Of a stretch of 64,000 nucleotides of DNA, positions 24,581-34,157 are shown piece by piece. The stretch is from contig CAMBLO010000008.1 of assembly GCA_945868505.1 (NCBI GenBank), forward strand, positions 22,904 to 86,903, in the 5' to 3' direction. The DNA comes from an uncultured Clostridia bacterium (lineage in GTDB: Bacteria; Bacillota; Clostridia; Lachnospirales; Anaerotignaceae). Position 1 is the first letter of the stretch. Each line of letters opens with the position of its first letter. A program made the position numbers and the translations under genes. The notes under the pieces were generated by a model that was not told the DNA's origin, did no database searches, and was given only the letters and a program-made list of their open reading frames with translations.

Positions 24581-25897
24581 ATGAATTTCGTGGATATCAT
24601 TATCAAAAAAAGAGACGGCAAGAAACTGACAAAGGAAGAAATCGCATTTTTCGTGAATGGCGTGACAGATGGTTCTTTGCCTGATTATCAGATTTCCTCC
24701 CTACTGATGGCGATTCTGCTCAATGGCATGGATGCGGAGGAAACTGCTCACCTGACCATGGAAATGGCCCATTCCGGCGGTATGTTCGACCTATCCTCGG
24801 TGGAAGGCTTTAAAGTGGATAAGCACAGCACCGGCGGTGTGGCAGATACCACGACCCTGATTTTGGCTCCTCTGGTGGCTTCTGTTGGGGTGCCTGTGGT
24901 AAAAATGAGCGGACGGGGGCTGGGTTTTTCCGGCGGCACCATCGATAAGCTGGAATCTATTCCCGGTTTTCGGGTGGATGTGGCTGAGGACGAGGCTCTG
25001 GGCTATGCCAGAAAAAGCGGCATCGTGCTGATGAGCCAGACCGACGACCTGACCCCTGCGGATAAAAAGCTCTATGCCCTGCGGGATGTGACGGGGACGG
25101 TGGACAGCATCCCCCTGATTGCGGCAAGCATCATGTCCAAGAAGATTGCGGCAGGGGCAGACGGCATTGTGCTGGATGTAAAATGCGGCAGCGGTGCCTT
25201 TATGAAGGATTTGGAAAGTGCGGAAAAGCTGGCGGCTACCATGGCGGAAATGGGCAGACACGTTGGCAGAAAGGTGACGGCTGTCATCAGCGGCATGGAC
25301 CAGCCCTTGGGGATGTATATCGGCAATAGCTTGGAAGTGATAGAAGCCTTGGAGGTGCTGAAGGGCAACGTTGGCGGCGATTTATTGGAGGTTTCCCTGA
25401 TTTTGGGGGCGAATATGCTTCTGCTGGCAGGAAGAGTAGATACGGAAGAAGCGGGCAAAGCCCTTTTGCTGGAGCAGATTCAGAACGGCAAGGGTCTTGC
25501 TAAGTTCAGAGAATTGCTGATACAGCAGGGCGGTGATGTGGGCATCATCGACAATTATGAGTTGTTGCCTTTGTCCCCTGTGAAATGGGAAGTAAAAGCA
25601 GAAAAAGACGGGTATATTACCCGTATGGATACGGCTATGATTGGCAGAGCATCTCAGGAAACTGGTGCGGGGCGGATGTTCAAAGGGCAGCCCTTGGACT
25701 TCGGCGCAGGCATCGTGATGAAAAAACGAACAGGTGATGCAATTGCAACAGGAGAAACCATGGCTGTGGTGTATAGCCAAAGTGAGGAAAAATGCCGTTC
25801 TGCGGCGGATTTCCTGAAAAAAGCCATCACCATCGGGGAAACACAGGCGGCAAAGCAGCCGCCGCTGATTTGGAAAATCATCAGACAGGAGGATTGA
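24581..25897 (+). CDS. pdp: Pyrimidine-nucleoside phosphorylase
   Basis: This enzyme splits uridine, deoxyuridine or thymidine with phosphate to free base and (deoxy)ribose-1-phosphate. The 438-residue protein carries the phosphate-binding motif [10 protein letters not shown] from residue 81, [17 protein letters not shown], and a C-terminal beta-hammerhead domain. The chosen ATG follows GGAAGGAGG. deoB follows after 4 bases; its product converts the released pentose-1-phosphate to the 5-phosphate, so the two genes form a nucleoside catabolic operon. A deoA name is equally used for thymidine phosphorylases. Confidence 0.93.
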   Translation: MNFVDIIIKKRDGKKLTKEEIAFFVNGVTDGSLPDYQISSLLMAILLNGMDAEETAHLTMEMAHSGGMFDLSSVEGFKVDKHSTGGVADTTTLILAPLVASVGVPVVKMSGRGLGFSGGTIDKLESIPGFRVDVAEDEALGYARKSGIVLMSQTDDLTPADKKLYALRDVTGTVDSIPLIAASIMSKKIAAGADGIVLDVKCGSGAFMKDLESAEKLAATMAEMGRHVGRKVTAVISGMDQPLGMYIGNSLEVIEALEVLKGNVGGDLLEVSLILGANMLLLAGRVDTEEAGKALLLEQIQNGKGLAKFRELLIQQGGDVGIIDNYELLPLSPVKWEVKAEKDGYITRMDTAMIGRASQETGAGRMFKGQPLDFGAGIVMKKRTGDAIATGETMAVVYSQSEEKCRSAADFLKKAITIGETQAAKQPPLIWKIIRQED

Positions 25898-25901
25898 GGA
25901 T

Positions 25902-27089
25902 ATGAAACGAGCAATCATTGTGGTGTTGGACAGCGTGGGCATCGGGGAGCTGCCCGATGCGGCGAAATTCGGCGACGTTGGCAGCAATACGCTGGTAAAT
26001 ATCAAAAAAGCAAGACCTCAGACGAATTTGAAAAACCTCTGTGCCCTTGGCCTGGGCAATATTCAGGGGGAGGATATTGAACTGCTGGGCAAGGTGGACG
26101 CACCCAAAGGGGCCTTCGGCAAGATGGGGGAAAAATCCATCGGCAAGGATACCACCACAGGCCATTGGGAAATGGCAGGCATTATCACGGCAAAGCCCTT
26201 CCCGACCTATACGGAAACAGGCTTCCCCAAAGAAGTCATGGATGCCTTTGAAGCAGCCATCGGCACGAAAACACTGGGGAATTATTCCGCATCGGGCACA
26301 GAAATCATCAATGTGCTGGGGGAGGAACACATGAAAACGGGCTATCCCATCGTGTATACCTCTGCGGATAGTGTATTCCAGATTGCAGCCCATGAAGAAA
26401 TCATCCCTGTGGAAAAGCTGTATGAAATCTGTGAAAAGGCAAGAAAGATTCTGACGGGGGAACACGGTGTGGCTCGTGTCATTGCCAGACCCTTTATCGG
26501 CAGCAAAAACGGTGACTTTACCCGTACCAAAAACAGAAGGGACTTCTCCTTGGAGCCGACGGGCGTGACCATTCTGGATTTGGCAAAGGAAAAGGGGATG
26601 GAGGTTGTTGCCATTGGCAAAATCGAAGATATTTTCGAGCATCGGGGCATGACCCGCACCGACCATACCACCAACAACAACGACGGTATTGAAAAGACCA
26701 TTCAATATGCCAAAGAGGAATTTGAAGGCATTTTGTTCACCAATCTGGTGGATACGGATATGATTTATGGACACAGAAATGATGTAGAGGGCTATGCGTC
26801 CGCATTGGAATATTTCGACGGCAAGCTGCCAGAAATCATGGCCCAGATGAAGGAGGAGGATATCCTTTTTATCACGGCAGACCATGGCTGTGACCCCACC
26901 ACCCCCAGCACAGACCATTCCAGAGAATATGTGCCCCTGCTGGTATACGGCAAGCATATCAAGGAGGGCGTTGACCTTGGGGTAAGAAAGACCTTCGCAG
27001 ACCTGGGGCAGACCGTTTCCGATTATCTGGGCTTGGGTGCCAATTTTGAAGCGGAAAGCTTTTTGCAGGATATTCTGAAAGAAGGATAA
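25902..27089 (+). CDS. deoB: Phosphopentomutase
   Basis: DeoB interconverts (deoxy)ribose-1-phosphate and 5-phosphate, linking nucleoside breakdown to central metabolism. The 395-residue protein belongs to the alkaline phosphatase superfamily: metal site [13 protein letters not shown] at the N-terminus, the phosphoryl-acceptor segment [11 protein letters not shown], and metal ligands in [20 protein letters not shown]. Length is normal. It is translated just after pdp, with GGAGG overlapping the pdp end. Confidence 0.95.
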   Translation: MKRAIIVVLDSVGIGELPDAAKFGDVGSNTLVNIKKARPQTNLKNLCALGLGNIQGEDIELLGKVDAPKGAFGKMGEKSIGKDTTTGHWEMAGIITAKPFPTYTETGFPKEVMDAFEAAIGTKTLGNYSASGTEIINVLGEEHMKTGYPIVYTSADSVFQIAAHEEIIPVEKLYEICEKARKILTGEHGVARVIARPFIGSKNGDFTRTKNRRDFSLEPTGVTILDLAKEKGMEVVAIGKIEDIFEHRGMTRTDHTTNNNDGIEKTIQYAKEEFEGILFTNLVDTDMIYGHRNDVEGYASALEYFDGKLPEIMAQMKEEDILFITADHGCDPTTPSTDHSREYVPLLVYGKHIKEGVDLGVRKTFADLGQTVSDYLGLGANFEAESFLQDILKEG

Positions 27090-27135
27090 AACGGATTTTT
27101 TCGGTCATACTTTCCTTAAGAAGGGAGTGGTATGG

Positions 27136-27318
27136 GTGAAAAAATATAAATGCAATACCTGTGACTACATTTATGACGAAGCAAAGGGCGAACCGGAAAA
27201 CGGTATTCCAGAGATGACAGAATGGCAGGACTTGCCGGAGAATTATGTCTGCCCTATTTGCGGTGTCAATAAAGAAGCCTTTGCGCTGGTTGAGGATACA
27301 ACCACAATCAAAGCATGA
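27136..27318 (+). CDS. Rubredoxin
   Basis: This 60-residue electron carrier has four iron-binding cysteines (Cys6, Cys9, Cys39, Cys42) in CNTCDYIYD and CPICG. Rubredoxins in anaerobes pass electrons to oxygen- or peroxide-reducing enzymes and other partners. I choose the GTG at 27136, 8 bases after AGGGAG, which gives the usual start KKYKC; an upstream GTG would overlap the binding site. The last ~10 residues extend past the typical end and have no clear role. Confidence 0.93.
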   Translation: MKKYKCNTCDYIYDEAKGEPENGIPEMTEWQDLPENYVCPICGVNKEAFALVEDTTTIKA

Positions 27319-27320
27319 AA

Positions 27321-27356
27321 AGTGCCTTGGAGCGGAAAATCTCCAAGGCTTTTTTC
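27321..27356 (+). terminator. Terminator after the rubredoxin gene
   Basis: GCCTTGGAG pairs with CTCCAAGGC, followed by TTTTTT. Confidence 0.85.
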
Positions 27357-27424
27357 ATGACATTTTCATGACAATGGAAAGAAAAAGGATTACAATCAGA
27401 AAAACAAAGGAAAAGAGGGAGAGT

Positions 27425-27973
27425 ATGGGAGAAATCAGAATCAGACCTGTGACAGAGGGGGATGCAGAGGAACTGCTTGCCATTTATGCACCCTATGTGA
27501 CAGAAACAACGGTAACTTATGAATATGATGTGCCTTCTCTGGAGGAATTCCGCAGGCGCATCCGCAATACGCTGGAACGCTATCCTTATTTTGCGGCGGT
27601 GGAGGATGGAAGGATTGTGGGCTATGCCTATGCTTCCGCCTTTCATGCCAGAAGAGCTTATATCTGGTCGGCGGAGGCAACGGTTTATCTGAAAATGGAG
27701 GAGAGAGGAAGGGGCATCGGGAAGAAGCTCTATGCTGCCTTGGAAGAGGCTTTGGGGCAGCAGAATGTGCAGAATGTGAACGCCTGCATTGCCTATCCTA
27801 ACCCCCACAGCATCGCTTTTCATGAAGCCATGGGCTATCATCTGGCGGGGAAATTTACCGACTGTGCCTATAAACTGGGGCAATGGCTGGGGATGGTCTG
27901 GATGGAAAAATCTATTGGGGAACACCCAGACCCACCGAAGGAATTTATTCCCTATCCGGAAATCGAAAAATAA
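27425..27973 (+). CDS. GNAT-family N-acetyltransferase (phosphinothricin acetyltransferase-like)
   Basis: The 182-residue protein has the GNAT fold with AEATVYLKMEERGRGIGKKLYAALE as the acetyl-CoA pyrophosphate loop (R-G-x-G-I-G) and CIAYPNPHSIAFHEAMGYHLAGKF near the end. This pattern matches the Pat/Bar or L-amino acid N-acyltransferase group (MnaT-like), which acetylates methionine analogues or phosphinothricin. The natural substrate is not known. ATG follows AGAGGGAGAG. The gene stands alone between a terminator and the next unit. Confidence 0.85.
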   Translation: MGEIRIRPVTEGDAEELLAIYAPYVTETTVTYEYDVPSLEEFRRRIRNTLERYPYFAAVEDGRIVGYAYASAFHARRAYIWSAEATVYLKMEERGRGIGKKLYAALEEALGQQNVQNVNACIAYPNPHSIAFHEAMGYHLAGKFTDCAYKLGQWLGMVWMEKSIGEHPDPPKEFIPYPEIEK

Positions 27974-28114
27974 TAGGGGAACAAAACTTAATTTTTTTCG
28001 TCAGATATGCAGTAAGTCCTGTAACACGGTGAGATTTGTTGCATCAGGTTGTTTTTTGTAGTATAATCATAGGATAGAAAACTGTGTATATCGATGAATA
28101 TAAGGAGAGCATAT

Positions 28115-28525
28115 ATGGAAGAAACAGTAATCGTAATCATGCTGAAGGATGCGGAAACAGGCTTTCTGGAAAAGGAACTGGGGGCTTACTCTATTTCTGA
28201 AAACGGCGAGCTGATCTTCAATATTTATGCAGAAGGCGAAGAAAAGAAAGTCGTACTGCGCCTGACCTGTGAAAGAGAACTGCAGGATTGGGAATATGAC
28301 GCAGTCTATGATTATTATGATACAGAAACCGTGGGCGCACTGGTGGATTCCATGGAAGAGGAAGATGGACATTACGACCCCGTTTGGGTGGTGACCTTCC
28401 CCTTTGCAGAGGAACAGGACGTCATGGAACAGAAGCTGACAGAGATTCTGGAGGCCCACAAGGAAGAACTGCTTTCTGTTTACGAAGCGATCAAAGATAA
28501 AGAGGATGATTATCGTGAGGAATAA
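28115..28525 (+). CDS. Hypothetical acidic protein
   Basis: This is a 136-residue, very acidic protein with no signal peptide, membrane segment or known motif. The chosen ATG follows AAGGAGAGC by normal spacing; an upstream ATG in frame sits before the binding site. The stop overlaps the beginning of the next gene, a lipoprotein, suggesting coupled expression. The family is not recognised. Confidence 0.6.
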   Translation: MEETVIVIMLKDAETGFLEKELGAYSISENGELIFNIYAEGEEKKVVLRLTCERELQDWEYDAVYDYYDTETVGALVDSMEEEDGHYDPVWVVTFPFAEEQDVMEQKLTEILEAHKEELLSVYEAIKDKEDDYREE

Positions 28526-29756
28526 AAGATGGCGGATACTCAGCCTTCTTTTGGGAGTCTGCATTTTTATGACCAGCGGATGTGATTTCGGCGGTGGGGA
28601 ACAGGCCAATACTCCTGTGCAGGAGGAAAAGGAGGACGGTCATACCATGGAAATCATTGTGCCCGGCGGGAAAGAGGATGCGCCCGAGGAGGACGAGGAA
28701 AAGACAGAGGAAAAGACAGAGGAAGAGAAAAAAGAAGAAAAAAAGACTGAATCCAAAAAACAGACGACCCAGTCAAAACCCTTCTGGCAAAGTGAGACCT
28801 CCAAGCAGTATGAAACGCTGACGGCAGTTGCGGCGGCGGCCCAGCAGGATTATAAGATCAATGGCCCGAAACGGGGCTGGATGAGCAAAAACGGCAAGCT
28901 TTACGGCTATTATGACGGCTGTTACATAACCCCTGCCATGCTGGTGAAGGAAGGATATCTGCAGAGTGGTCTGGATACGACAGGATATGAGATTCTGCTC
29001 ATCGAAGGCAGCGATCTGGCCCAGTACAGCGGAGCCAGCGTGCCTTCCGGCAGCAATTCCCTTTGTGTTTTTGCTGCGGTGAAGCAGAACGGAAAATATC
29101 TGCTGGCCTCTGCCAATGGCAAGGCGGGGCAGATTTCTCAGGAGGATTATACGGCGTTGCTGGCAAAATATAACCAGAGCCATGGTACCGTGGGGCGTCT
29201 GTCCTCTGCATCTGCGGAATATGGACGTATTTTGAATTATATCTGCCTGTATGAAGGAAGATTTGAGGATTTCTATGTGCGTGAGATTCGGAAAGACAAT
29301 AAGTATGCAGTGGTTGTATTTTCCGGCACTTCCAATACGGCAAATATCAAGCAGTATATCCTGAAAAATGATAATGGCTTCTGGGAGGTTGTTTATCCCA
29401 ATTTACAGATGGATGCTTACCCCATCCATGCGGTGAATAAGCTGATTCCCGATTTTAATGTGGAGCTGCTGCCGAAATATAATCTGGCGGCATGGAGAAA
29501 CTATGTGAAGGCGGAACAGGGCGGTGCTGTGGCAGCCATGTTCAGCAATTACTTTATCACCAGCAAGAGCCAGATCAGCTATCAGTGTGCAACGGCAAAC
29601 TGTGCGTATTTCCGCCTGACCGATGGTTCCCGTTATGTGGCATATATGAATGGGGAATATTGGACAGCGGCGCCGGTTTCCTCTGATATTGCGGCAAAGA
29701 ATTACTTTATGGAGCGGACAGGGGTAGACTATAGCTTTATCATTTTGGACGATTAA
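28515..29756 (+). CDS. Lipoprotein with charged linker
   Basis: The ~413-residue protein has a short basic N-terminus, a hydrophobic signal and a lipobox ending TSGC. A Glu/Lys-rich, probably disordered linker follows (residues ~35-75), then an extracellular domain with no motif I recognise. I prefer the GTG at 28515, 9 bases after AGAGG, over an in-frame ATG three codons earlier with no usable site; both overlap the previous gene. It is probably surface-exposed and held away from the membrane by the linker. Function unknown. Confidence 0.7.
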   Translation: MRNKRWRILSLLLGVCIFMTSGCDFGGGEQANTPVQEEKEDGHTMEIIVPGGKEDAPEEDEEKTEEKTEEEKKEEKKTESKKQTTQSKPFWQSETSKQYETLTAVAAAAQQDYKINGPKRGWMSKNGKLYGYYDGCYITPAMLVKEGYLQSGLDTTGYEILLIEGSDLAQYSGASVPSGSNSLCVFAAVKQNGKYLLASANGKAGQISQEDYTALLAKYNQSHGTVGRLSSASAEYGRILNYICLYEGRFEDFYVREIRKDNKYAVVVFSGTSNTANIKQYILKNDNGFWEVVYPNLQMDAYPIHAVNKLIPDFNVELLPKYNLAAWRNYVKAEQGGAVAAMFSNYFITSKSQISYQCATANCAYFRLTDGSRYVAYMNGEYWTAAPVSSDIAAKNYFMERTGVDYSFIILDD

Positions 29757-29769
29757 GAAGGTGCTTTTT

Positions 29770-30249
29770 ATGACAAAGACCAACGTAATGCGTCTGCTGG
29801 AGGCGGCGGGTATCCCTTACCGCACAGCGGAATATGAATATGATGAATCGAACCTTTCGGGTCTCCATGCAGCGGAACAGGTGGGCATGGCGGCGGAGCA
29901 GGTGTTTAAAACCCTGGTAACGAGAGGGGACAAAACGGGGATCAATGTGTTCTGTATTCCTGTGGATATGGAGCTGGACTTGAAAAAGGCGGCTGTGGTA
30001 TCCAAAAATAAAAAGGTGGAAATGACCCACATGAAGGAACTGCTGGGGCTGACTGGGTATATCCGCGGTGGCTGTTCCCCCATTGGGATGAAGAAAAAAT
30101 ACCCCACCTTCATCGATGAAACCTGTATTTTGTTCGATGAGATCGCCGTTAGCGCGGGGGTGAGAGGGGAGCAGATCATCCTTGACCCCAACGATCTGAT
30201 TCGATACACAGAAGCCACCGAGGCAGATGTGACAAAAGAAATGGCATAA
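29770..30249 (+). CDS. ybaK: YbaK-type aminoacyl-tRNA deacylase
   Basis: YbaK hydrolyses Cys-tRNA-Pro formed by ProRS error. The 159-residue protein shows the family's VFKTLVTRG segment with the key lysine, the GYIRGGCSPIGMKKKYPTFID block, and GVRGEQIILDPNDLI. ATG is taken at 29770, after AAGAAGGTG; a GTG three codons earlier is possible. It follows the lipoprotein by 13 bases, so both may share a transcript, without obvious functional link. Confidence 0.9.
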   Translation: MTKTNVMRLLEAAGIPYRTAEYEYDESNLSGLHAAEQVGMAAEQVFKTLVTRGDKTGINVFCIPVDMELDLKKAAVVSKNKKVEMTHMKELLGLTGYIRGGCSPIGMKKKYPTFIDETCILFDEIAVSAGVRGEQIILDPNDLIRYTEATEADVTKEMA

Positions 30250-30267
30250 AAAACGGCAAAAGCAAAT

Positions 30268-30312
30268 AAAAAACAGTCTTTCGGTTATGAATATCCGAAA
30301 GGCTGTTTTTCT
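30268..30312. terminator. Terminator between ybaK and the serine protease gene
   Basis: AACAGTCTTTCGG and CCGAAAGGCTGTT form a stem between convergent genes, flanked by A-rich and T-rich tracts. Confidence 0.8.
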
Positions 30313-30319
30313 ATGCCCG

Positions 30320-31585
30320 TTATCGGGTGATTTTTATAACTTCGCTGCGTGGGGTCTCCTGCCCATCCACCACTGCGGAAATTTGCAGATAGCGGCCTTG
30401 ATAGCCGGAAACACCAAAGCAATAGGGGAAGCCCCAATACCATTTTTCCCCTCCGTTGTTGGGATTTTTCATACGGGTAAAGGAACCGTTGGGGGAAGTG
30501 GAGATATACACATAGTAGTAGTCTGCACTATAGATCGGCGACCAAGAAATATAGAAATATCCGTCACTTTCCGTGTGAACCCGCAAATTTTGAGGAGCGG
30601 GAGGGGTATAGTTGTAGTTTTTCATTTGGCTCAGGGGAAGAGACAGGTTTCGGGAAACCTGCAGCACTTGTGAAATGGGAATGGAAAAATATTTCCCATC
30701 TCCATAGGCAGAGGTCATGCCGATAAGCTGCCCCTTGCTGTTGAACAGACCGCCCCCACTGCTGCCCTGAGAAATCACTGCCGTGGAGGAGATATAATCT
30801 CCGTCGAAGGCGCGGATGGAGCCAGTGGTCACTGTATTTCGCCGCCCGCCGGGAGAGCCGATGGCGGTGACGGCTTCGCCGATACTGTAGGATTGGGCGG
30901 TGGCGGCGGCCTTCAGACCATTTTTATCGATACGCAAAATCGCAATATCCGATTCTGGCTTTAACCCTACCACGGTGGTGGTTCCCTGATAGATGGAACC
31001 ATCGGAAAAAATGAATTGTGCCGTGGAGGCATTTTCAATAACATGGTAGTTTGTGGCGATCAGTCCGTCAGAAGAAAGGATGATGCCGCTGCCCTGCATT
31101 TTATTGGTCTGGATATAGACCACGGAGCGTTTCATGGTAGTTTCCGCCGAAACGTCTGTGGAATAGATGGAAACGGTGGAGTTGCTGCCGTTCCAATTTA
31201 CTTCCGCCCCGCTGTATTCCGCCAGAAAGCGGAGGGGGACGAAGGTGCGCCCGTTTTTAATCTTCGCCGGTGCATCAATAGAGACACTCTTGCCATTGAC
31301 GGTGGCAGTCTTGCTGTTGATCCGTAGGGAAATGCTCACATCTTCGCTGAGGGCGAGGACGGTCTGGGTATGCTCCTGCCAATGGACCGTATAGCCCAAA
31401 GATTCCAAAATACCCCGCACAGGCACCAGCACCCTGTCATTTTCGATGAAGGGGGCTGCGTCGAAGGAAACTGGGGAATCATCCAAAGTGACACGGATGG
31501 ATGCTGCCGCGGCAGAGCAGATGAAGCAGGTGCAGAATAAAAGAAAGAGGACTATGCCTCGCAGAAGTCGTTTCAGTGGAATCAC
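30320..31585 (-). CDS. Secreted trypsin-like serine protease with copper amine oxidase-like N domain
   Basis: This 421-residue protein is exported. An N-terminal signal peptide (about 1-28) is followed by a copper amine oxidase N-terminal-like domain (about 30-140; VPVRGILESLGY, TFVPLRFLAEYSGAEV), often a wall- or surface-binding unit in Firmicutes. A trypsin/DegP-like protease domain follows with catalytic His181 (TNYHVIE), Asp213 (SDIAIL) and Ser276 (GSSGGGLF). The C-terminal ~90 residues look like a fibronectin type III domain. The start is GTG, but the binding site AAAGGA is too close to it, so the exact start is uncertain. Confidence 0.85.
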   Translation of the reverse strand: MIPLKRLLRGIVLFLLFCTCFICSAAAASIRVTLDDSPVSFDAAPFIENDRVLVPVRGILESLGYTVHWQEHTQTVLALSEDVSISLRINSKTATVNGKSVSIDAPAKIKNGRTFVPLRFLAEYSGAEVNWNGSNSTVSIYSTDVSAETTMKRSVVYIQTNKMQGSGIILSSDGLIATNYHVIENASTAQFIFSDGSIYQGTTTVVGLKPESDIAILRIDKNGLKAAATAQSYSIGEAVTAIGSPGGRRNTVTTGSIRAFDGDYISSTAVISQGSSGGGLFNSKGQLIGMTSAYGDGKYFSIPISQVLQVSRNLSLPLSQMKNYNYTPPAPQNLRVHTESDGYFYISWSPIYSADYYYVYISTSPNGSFTRMKNPNNGGEKWYWGFPYCFGVSGYQGRYLQISAVVDGQETPRSEVIKITR

Positions 31586-31718
31586 ATCCTTTCATTGCAA
31601 ATAAGTATAGCATAGAAAAATCCCTTTGCGGTGATTTTTAGAAAAATTTAAGAATTGTAGGAAAGGTTTGCTTTTTTCCTGAGTTTATAGTATCCTTTGT
31701 AAGCGGAGGTGAGAAACT

Positions 31719-32243
31719 ATGTTTGAACGGATTACAGAAACGACCTTCGATGAGATCTTTCCACTGCTGGAAAGTGCCTTTCCCGTAAACGAACTGCGGG
31801 AAAAGGAACGGCAGAAAGCAATGCTGGCAGAACCATGTTATCGGCTTTACGGCGTGCGAAAGGATGGCGGCTTTGCGGCGGTCTTTGCGGCGTGGGAGAT
31901 CGAAGATTTTTTATACATCGAGCATTTTGCGGTAAAAGAAGAATGTCGCAACGGCGGTTTTGGCGGAACGCTTTTGGACGCTTTTCTGGCGGAAAAAGGC
32001 AGACCAACGGTTCTGGAGGTGGAAGAACCGGAGGATGAGCTGACCCAGCGGCGCATCGGCTTTTATGAGCGGCATGGTTTTGTGTTCAATGGGTATCCCT
32101 ATCTGCAGCCGCCTATGCGTCAGGGGCAGGATGTTCTTCCGCTGAAACTGATGACGAAGCCCTCTGCCATCGATGAAACCACCTATCAAAGATATAAAAA
32201 GAAGATACACAGTATTGTGTATAAATATGAAGGTGATCTATGA
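31719..32243 (+). CDS. GNAT-family N-acetyltransferase
   Basis: The 174-residue protein has the GNAT elements IEHFAVKEECRNGGFGGTLLDAFL (acetyl-CoA loop) and a C-terminal FYERHGFVFNGYPY beta-bulge segment. The substrate is not known. ATG follows GCGGAGGTGAG. Its stop codon overlaps the start of the glucokinase gene, so the two are cotranscribed; a functional link is not evident. Confidence 0.82.
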   Translation: MFERITETTFDEIFPLLESAFPVNELREKERQKAMLAEPCYRLYGVRKDGGFAAVFAAWEIEDFLYIEHFAVKEECRNGGFGGTLLDAFLAEKGRPTVLEVEEPEDELTQRRIGFYERHGFVFNGYPYLQPPMRQGQDVLPLKLMTKPSAIDETTYQRYKKKIHSIVYKYEGDL

Positions 32244-33190
32244 TGAGATATTGTTTTGGTATCGATATCGGCGGAACAACAGTGAAGATCGGGTTGGTGG
32301 CGGAAGACGGCACCATCGTTTCAAACTGGGAGATTCCCACCAGAAAAAGCAGTGACCCTACAGGGCTTTTGGAGGATGTGAAAGCATCTCTGAAAAGCTG
32401 TTTGCAGGAAAAAGAGATTGCAAAGGAAGATATTCTGGGCATCGGCATGGCAGCACCGGGCCCTGTAACGGCGGATGGTGTACTCCATGGTGCGGTGAAT
32501 ATCGGCTGGGGGGATGTGAACCTGGCAGAGGAAGCCGAGCGCATCATCGGCATTTCTCCTGTGCGCATTGGCAATGATGCCCGGGTGGCAGCCTTAGGCG
32601 AGGCTGTTTACGGCGCAGGCGCAGGGGCGAAAAGCATGCTGATGGTAACGCTGGGCACAGGCGTAGGCGGCGGTGTGGTGCTGGGAGGAGAAATCCTCAT
32701 GGGCGACAGCGGCGTTGCCGGGGAGATCGGTCACATGACTATCGACCCCTACGAGGCGGAAGCCTGCAACTGCGGCAAAAAAGGCTGCCTGGAACAGTAC
32801 GCTTCTGCCACGGGCATGGTGCGGATGGCGAAAAAATTCCTTGCGGAAAGGGATATGCCTTCTGTTCTGCGGGAGTATGAAACCCTTTCTGCCAAAGACC
32901 TTTGGGATGCGGCAAAAGGCGGCGATGCCCTTGCCAACGAAATTACGGATTTTGTCTGCGGCAGACTGGGCAGTGCTTTGGCAAATGCCATCTATATCGC
33001 AGATACGGAGCGGATCGTCATTGGCGGCGGTGTTTGTGCGGCAGGGCAGTTCCTGCTGGACAAGGTTGAAAAAGCATATCAGGCAAATGTTTTTGCCCAC
33101 AGCAGAAACAAAGCCTTCGCACTGGCAAAGCTGGGCAATGATGCCGGCATTCAGGGTGCGGCTGCGCAGATCCTACAGGCAGTGAAATAA
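32240..33190 (+). CDS. glcK: ROK-family glucokinase
   Basis: GlcK phosphorylates glucose with ATP in the cytoplasm. The 316-residue protein starts with the ATPase motif FGIDIGGTTVKIGL, has a substrate segment near EIGHMTID and the ROK zinc motif CNCGKKGCLEQYASATG. There is no N-terminal DNA-binding domain, so it is a kinase and not a ROK repressor. ATG overlaps the previous stop codon. Related ROK kinases act on other sugars; glucose is the most likely substrate by family. Confidence 0.92.
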   Translation: MMRYCFGIDIGGTTVKIGLVAEDGTIVSNWEIPTRKSSDPTGLLEDVKASLKSCLQEKEIAKEDILGIGMAAPGPVTADGVLHGAVNIGWGDVNLAEEAERIIGISPVRIGNDARVAALGEAVYGAGAGAKSMLMVTLGTGVGGGVVLGGEILMGDSGVAGEIGHMTIDPYEAEACNCGKKGCLEQYASATGMVRMAKKFLAERDMPSVLREYETLSAKDLWDAAKGGDALANEITDFVCGRLGSALANAIYIADTERIVIGGGVCAAGQFLLDKVEKAYQANVFAHSRNKAFALAKLGNDAGIQGAAAQILQAVK

Positions 33191-33406
33191 TTTGTGGGAA
33201 TAGTAAATAAAAATCCATTGGCGTTTTTGTGAAAAAAGCCAAAAACAAAAAAACAGTAAAAAATGCGCACAAAAAAGAAGGAATGCGCAGACTTTTGGAG
33301 AATCTAAAGAGTAACAGGAGTTATCCACTTCATGTTCCTGATCAATTATGAATAATCCAAAGGTATACCACCAGAAAATATCCAGATATAAAAGGGGGAG
33401 ATTGCA

Positions 33407-33820
33407 ATGGTTAAAATTCTTGCAGGTGAAAAAGGTGAAGGTAAAACAAAGAAAATGATCGATATGGCTAACGTAGCCAGCAAAGAAGCAAAAGGCAGCA
33501 TCGTATTCGTAGACGATGACAACAGCCACATGTATGATCTGCACTACAGCGTGCGTTTCGTAGAAACACCCAAGTTCATTATGGAAAATCCACAGGTATT
33601 CAGAGGTTTCGTGTGTGGTATCCTTTCTCAGAATAGCGATATTGAAACAATTTATATTGATGGATTGAACCATATTATGGACAAAATCAGCGACGCAGAT
33701 TTCGTTTCCTTCATTCAGGAACTGGATAAAACTTCCAAGGAAGCTGAAATGGACATGGTAATGATCATCAGCCGCAAAACTGATCTGCTTCCCGCAGAAG
33801 TACAGCAGTACCTGATTTAA
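33407..33820 (+). CDS. Small P-loop protein of unknown function
   Basis: The 137-residue protein opens with VKILAGEKGEGKTKKMI, a Walker A motif (GEKGEGKT), and has IVFVDDDN and TIYIDGLNHI, either of which could be a Walker B strand. It is too short for a typical AAA or ABC ATPase, and no partner domain is seen. AAAGGGGGAG precedes ATG. The 216-base gap before it has repeated TGCGCA words but no gene. A strong terminator follows, so it is a single-gene unit. I do not recognise the family. Confidence 0.7.
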   Translation: MVKILAGEKGEGKTKKMIDMANVASKEAKGSIVFVDDDNSHMYDLHYSVRFVETPKFIMENPQVFRGFVCGILSQNSDIETIYIDGLNHIMDKISDADFVSFIQELDKTSKEAEMDMVMIISRKTDLLPAEVQQYLI

Positions 33821-33901
33821 TGAATAAATTCACATAAATCAGGAATAATCCATATTTAAAATATTTTAAATATAGGTAAAGAAATTTTAGTGAGAAGAAT
33901 G

Positions 33902-33938
33902 AAAGCCCGAAAGGAATATATCCTTTCGGGCTTTTTTA
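33902..33938 (+). terminator. Terminator after the P-loop gene
   Basis: AAAGCCCGAAAGGA pairs with TCCTTTCGGGCTTT around ATATA, followed by TTTTTT. Confidence 0.88.
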
Positions 33939-34157
33939 TGAAACCGCCTGAAAAAAGATGTAGGACAAAAAAGAATGGTTTTTCTCAAATGGTTGTATAA
34001 TTTGAAGAACAGAACAGGATATACCTTTACTTTTGGACTTTCTTTGTGCTAAAATACTGATAATAGTTCGTATTTTGTATGCAAAGAATAAAAAATATAG
34101 AATTCTTTTGCGTTTTCAATGAAAAAATGGAAAGAAATGAGAAAGGTGAGAGAGAAC

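Noticed and set aside
27425..27973. GNAT gene as a proven phosphinothricin resistance gene
   Set aside because: Family resemblance only; close homologues act on methionine derivatives, and no drug context is present.
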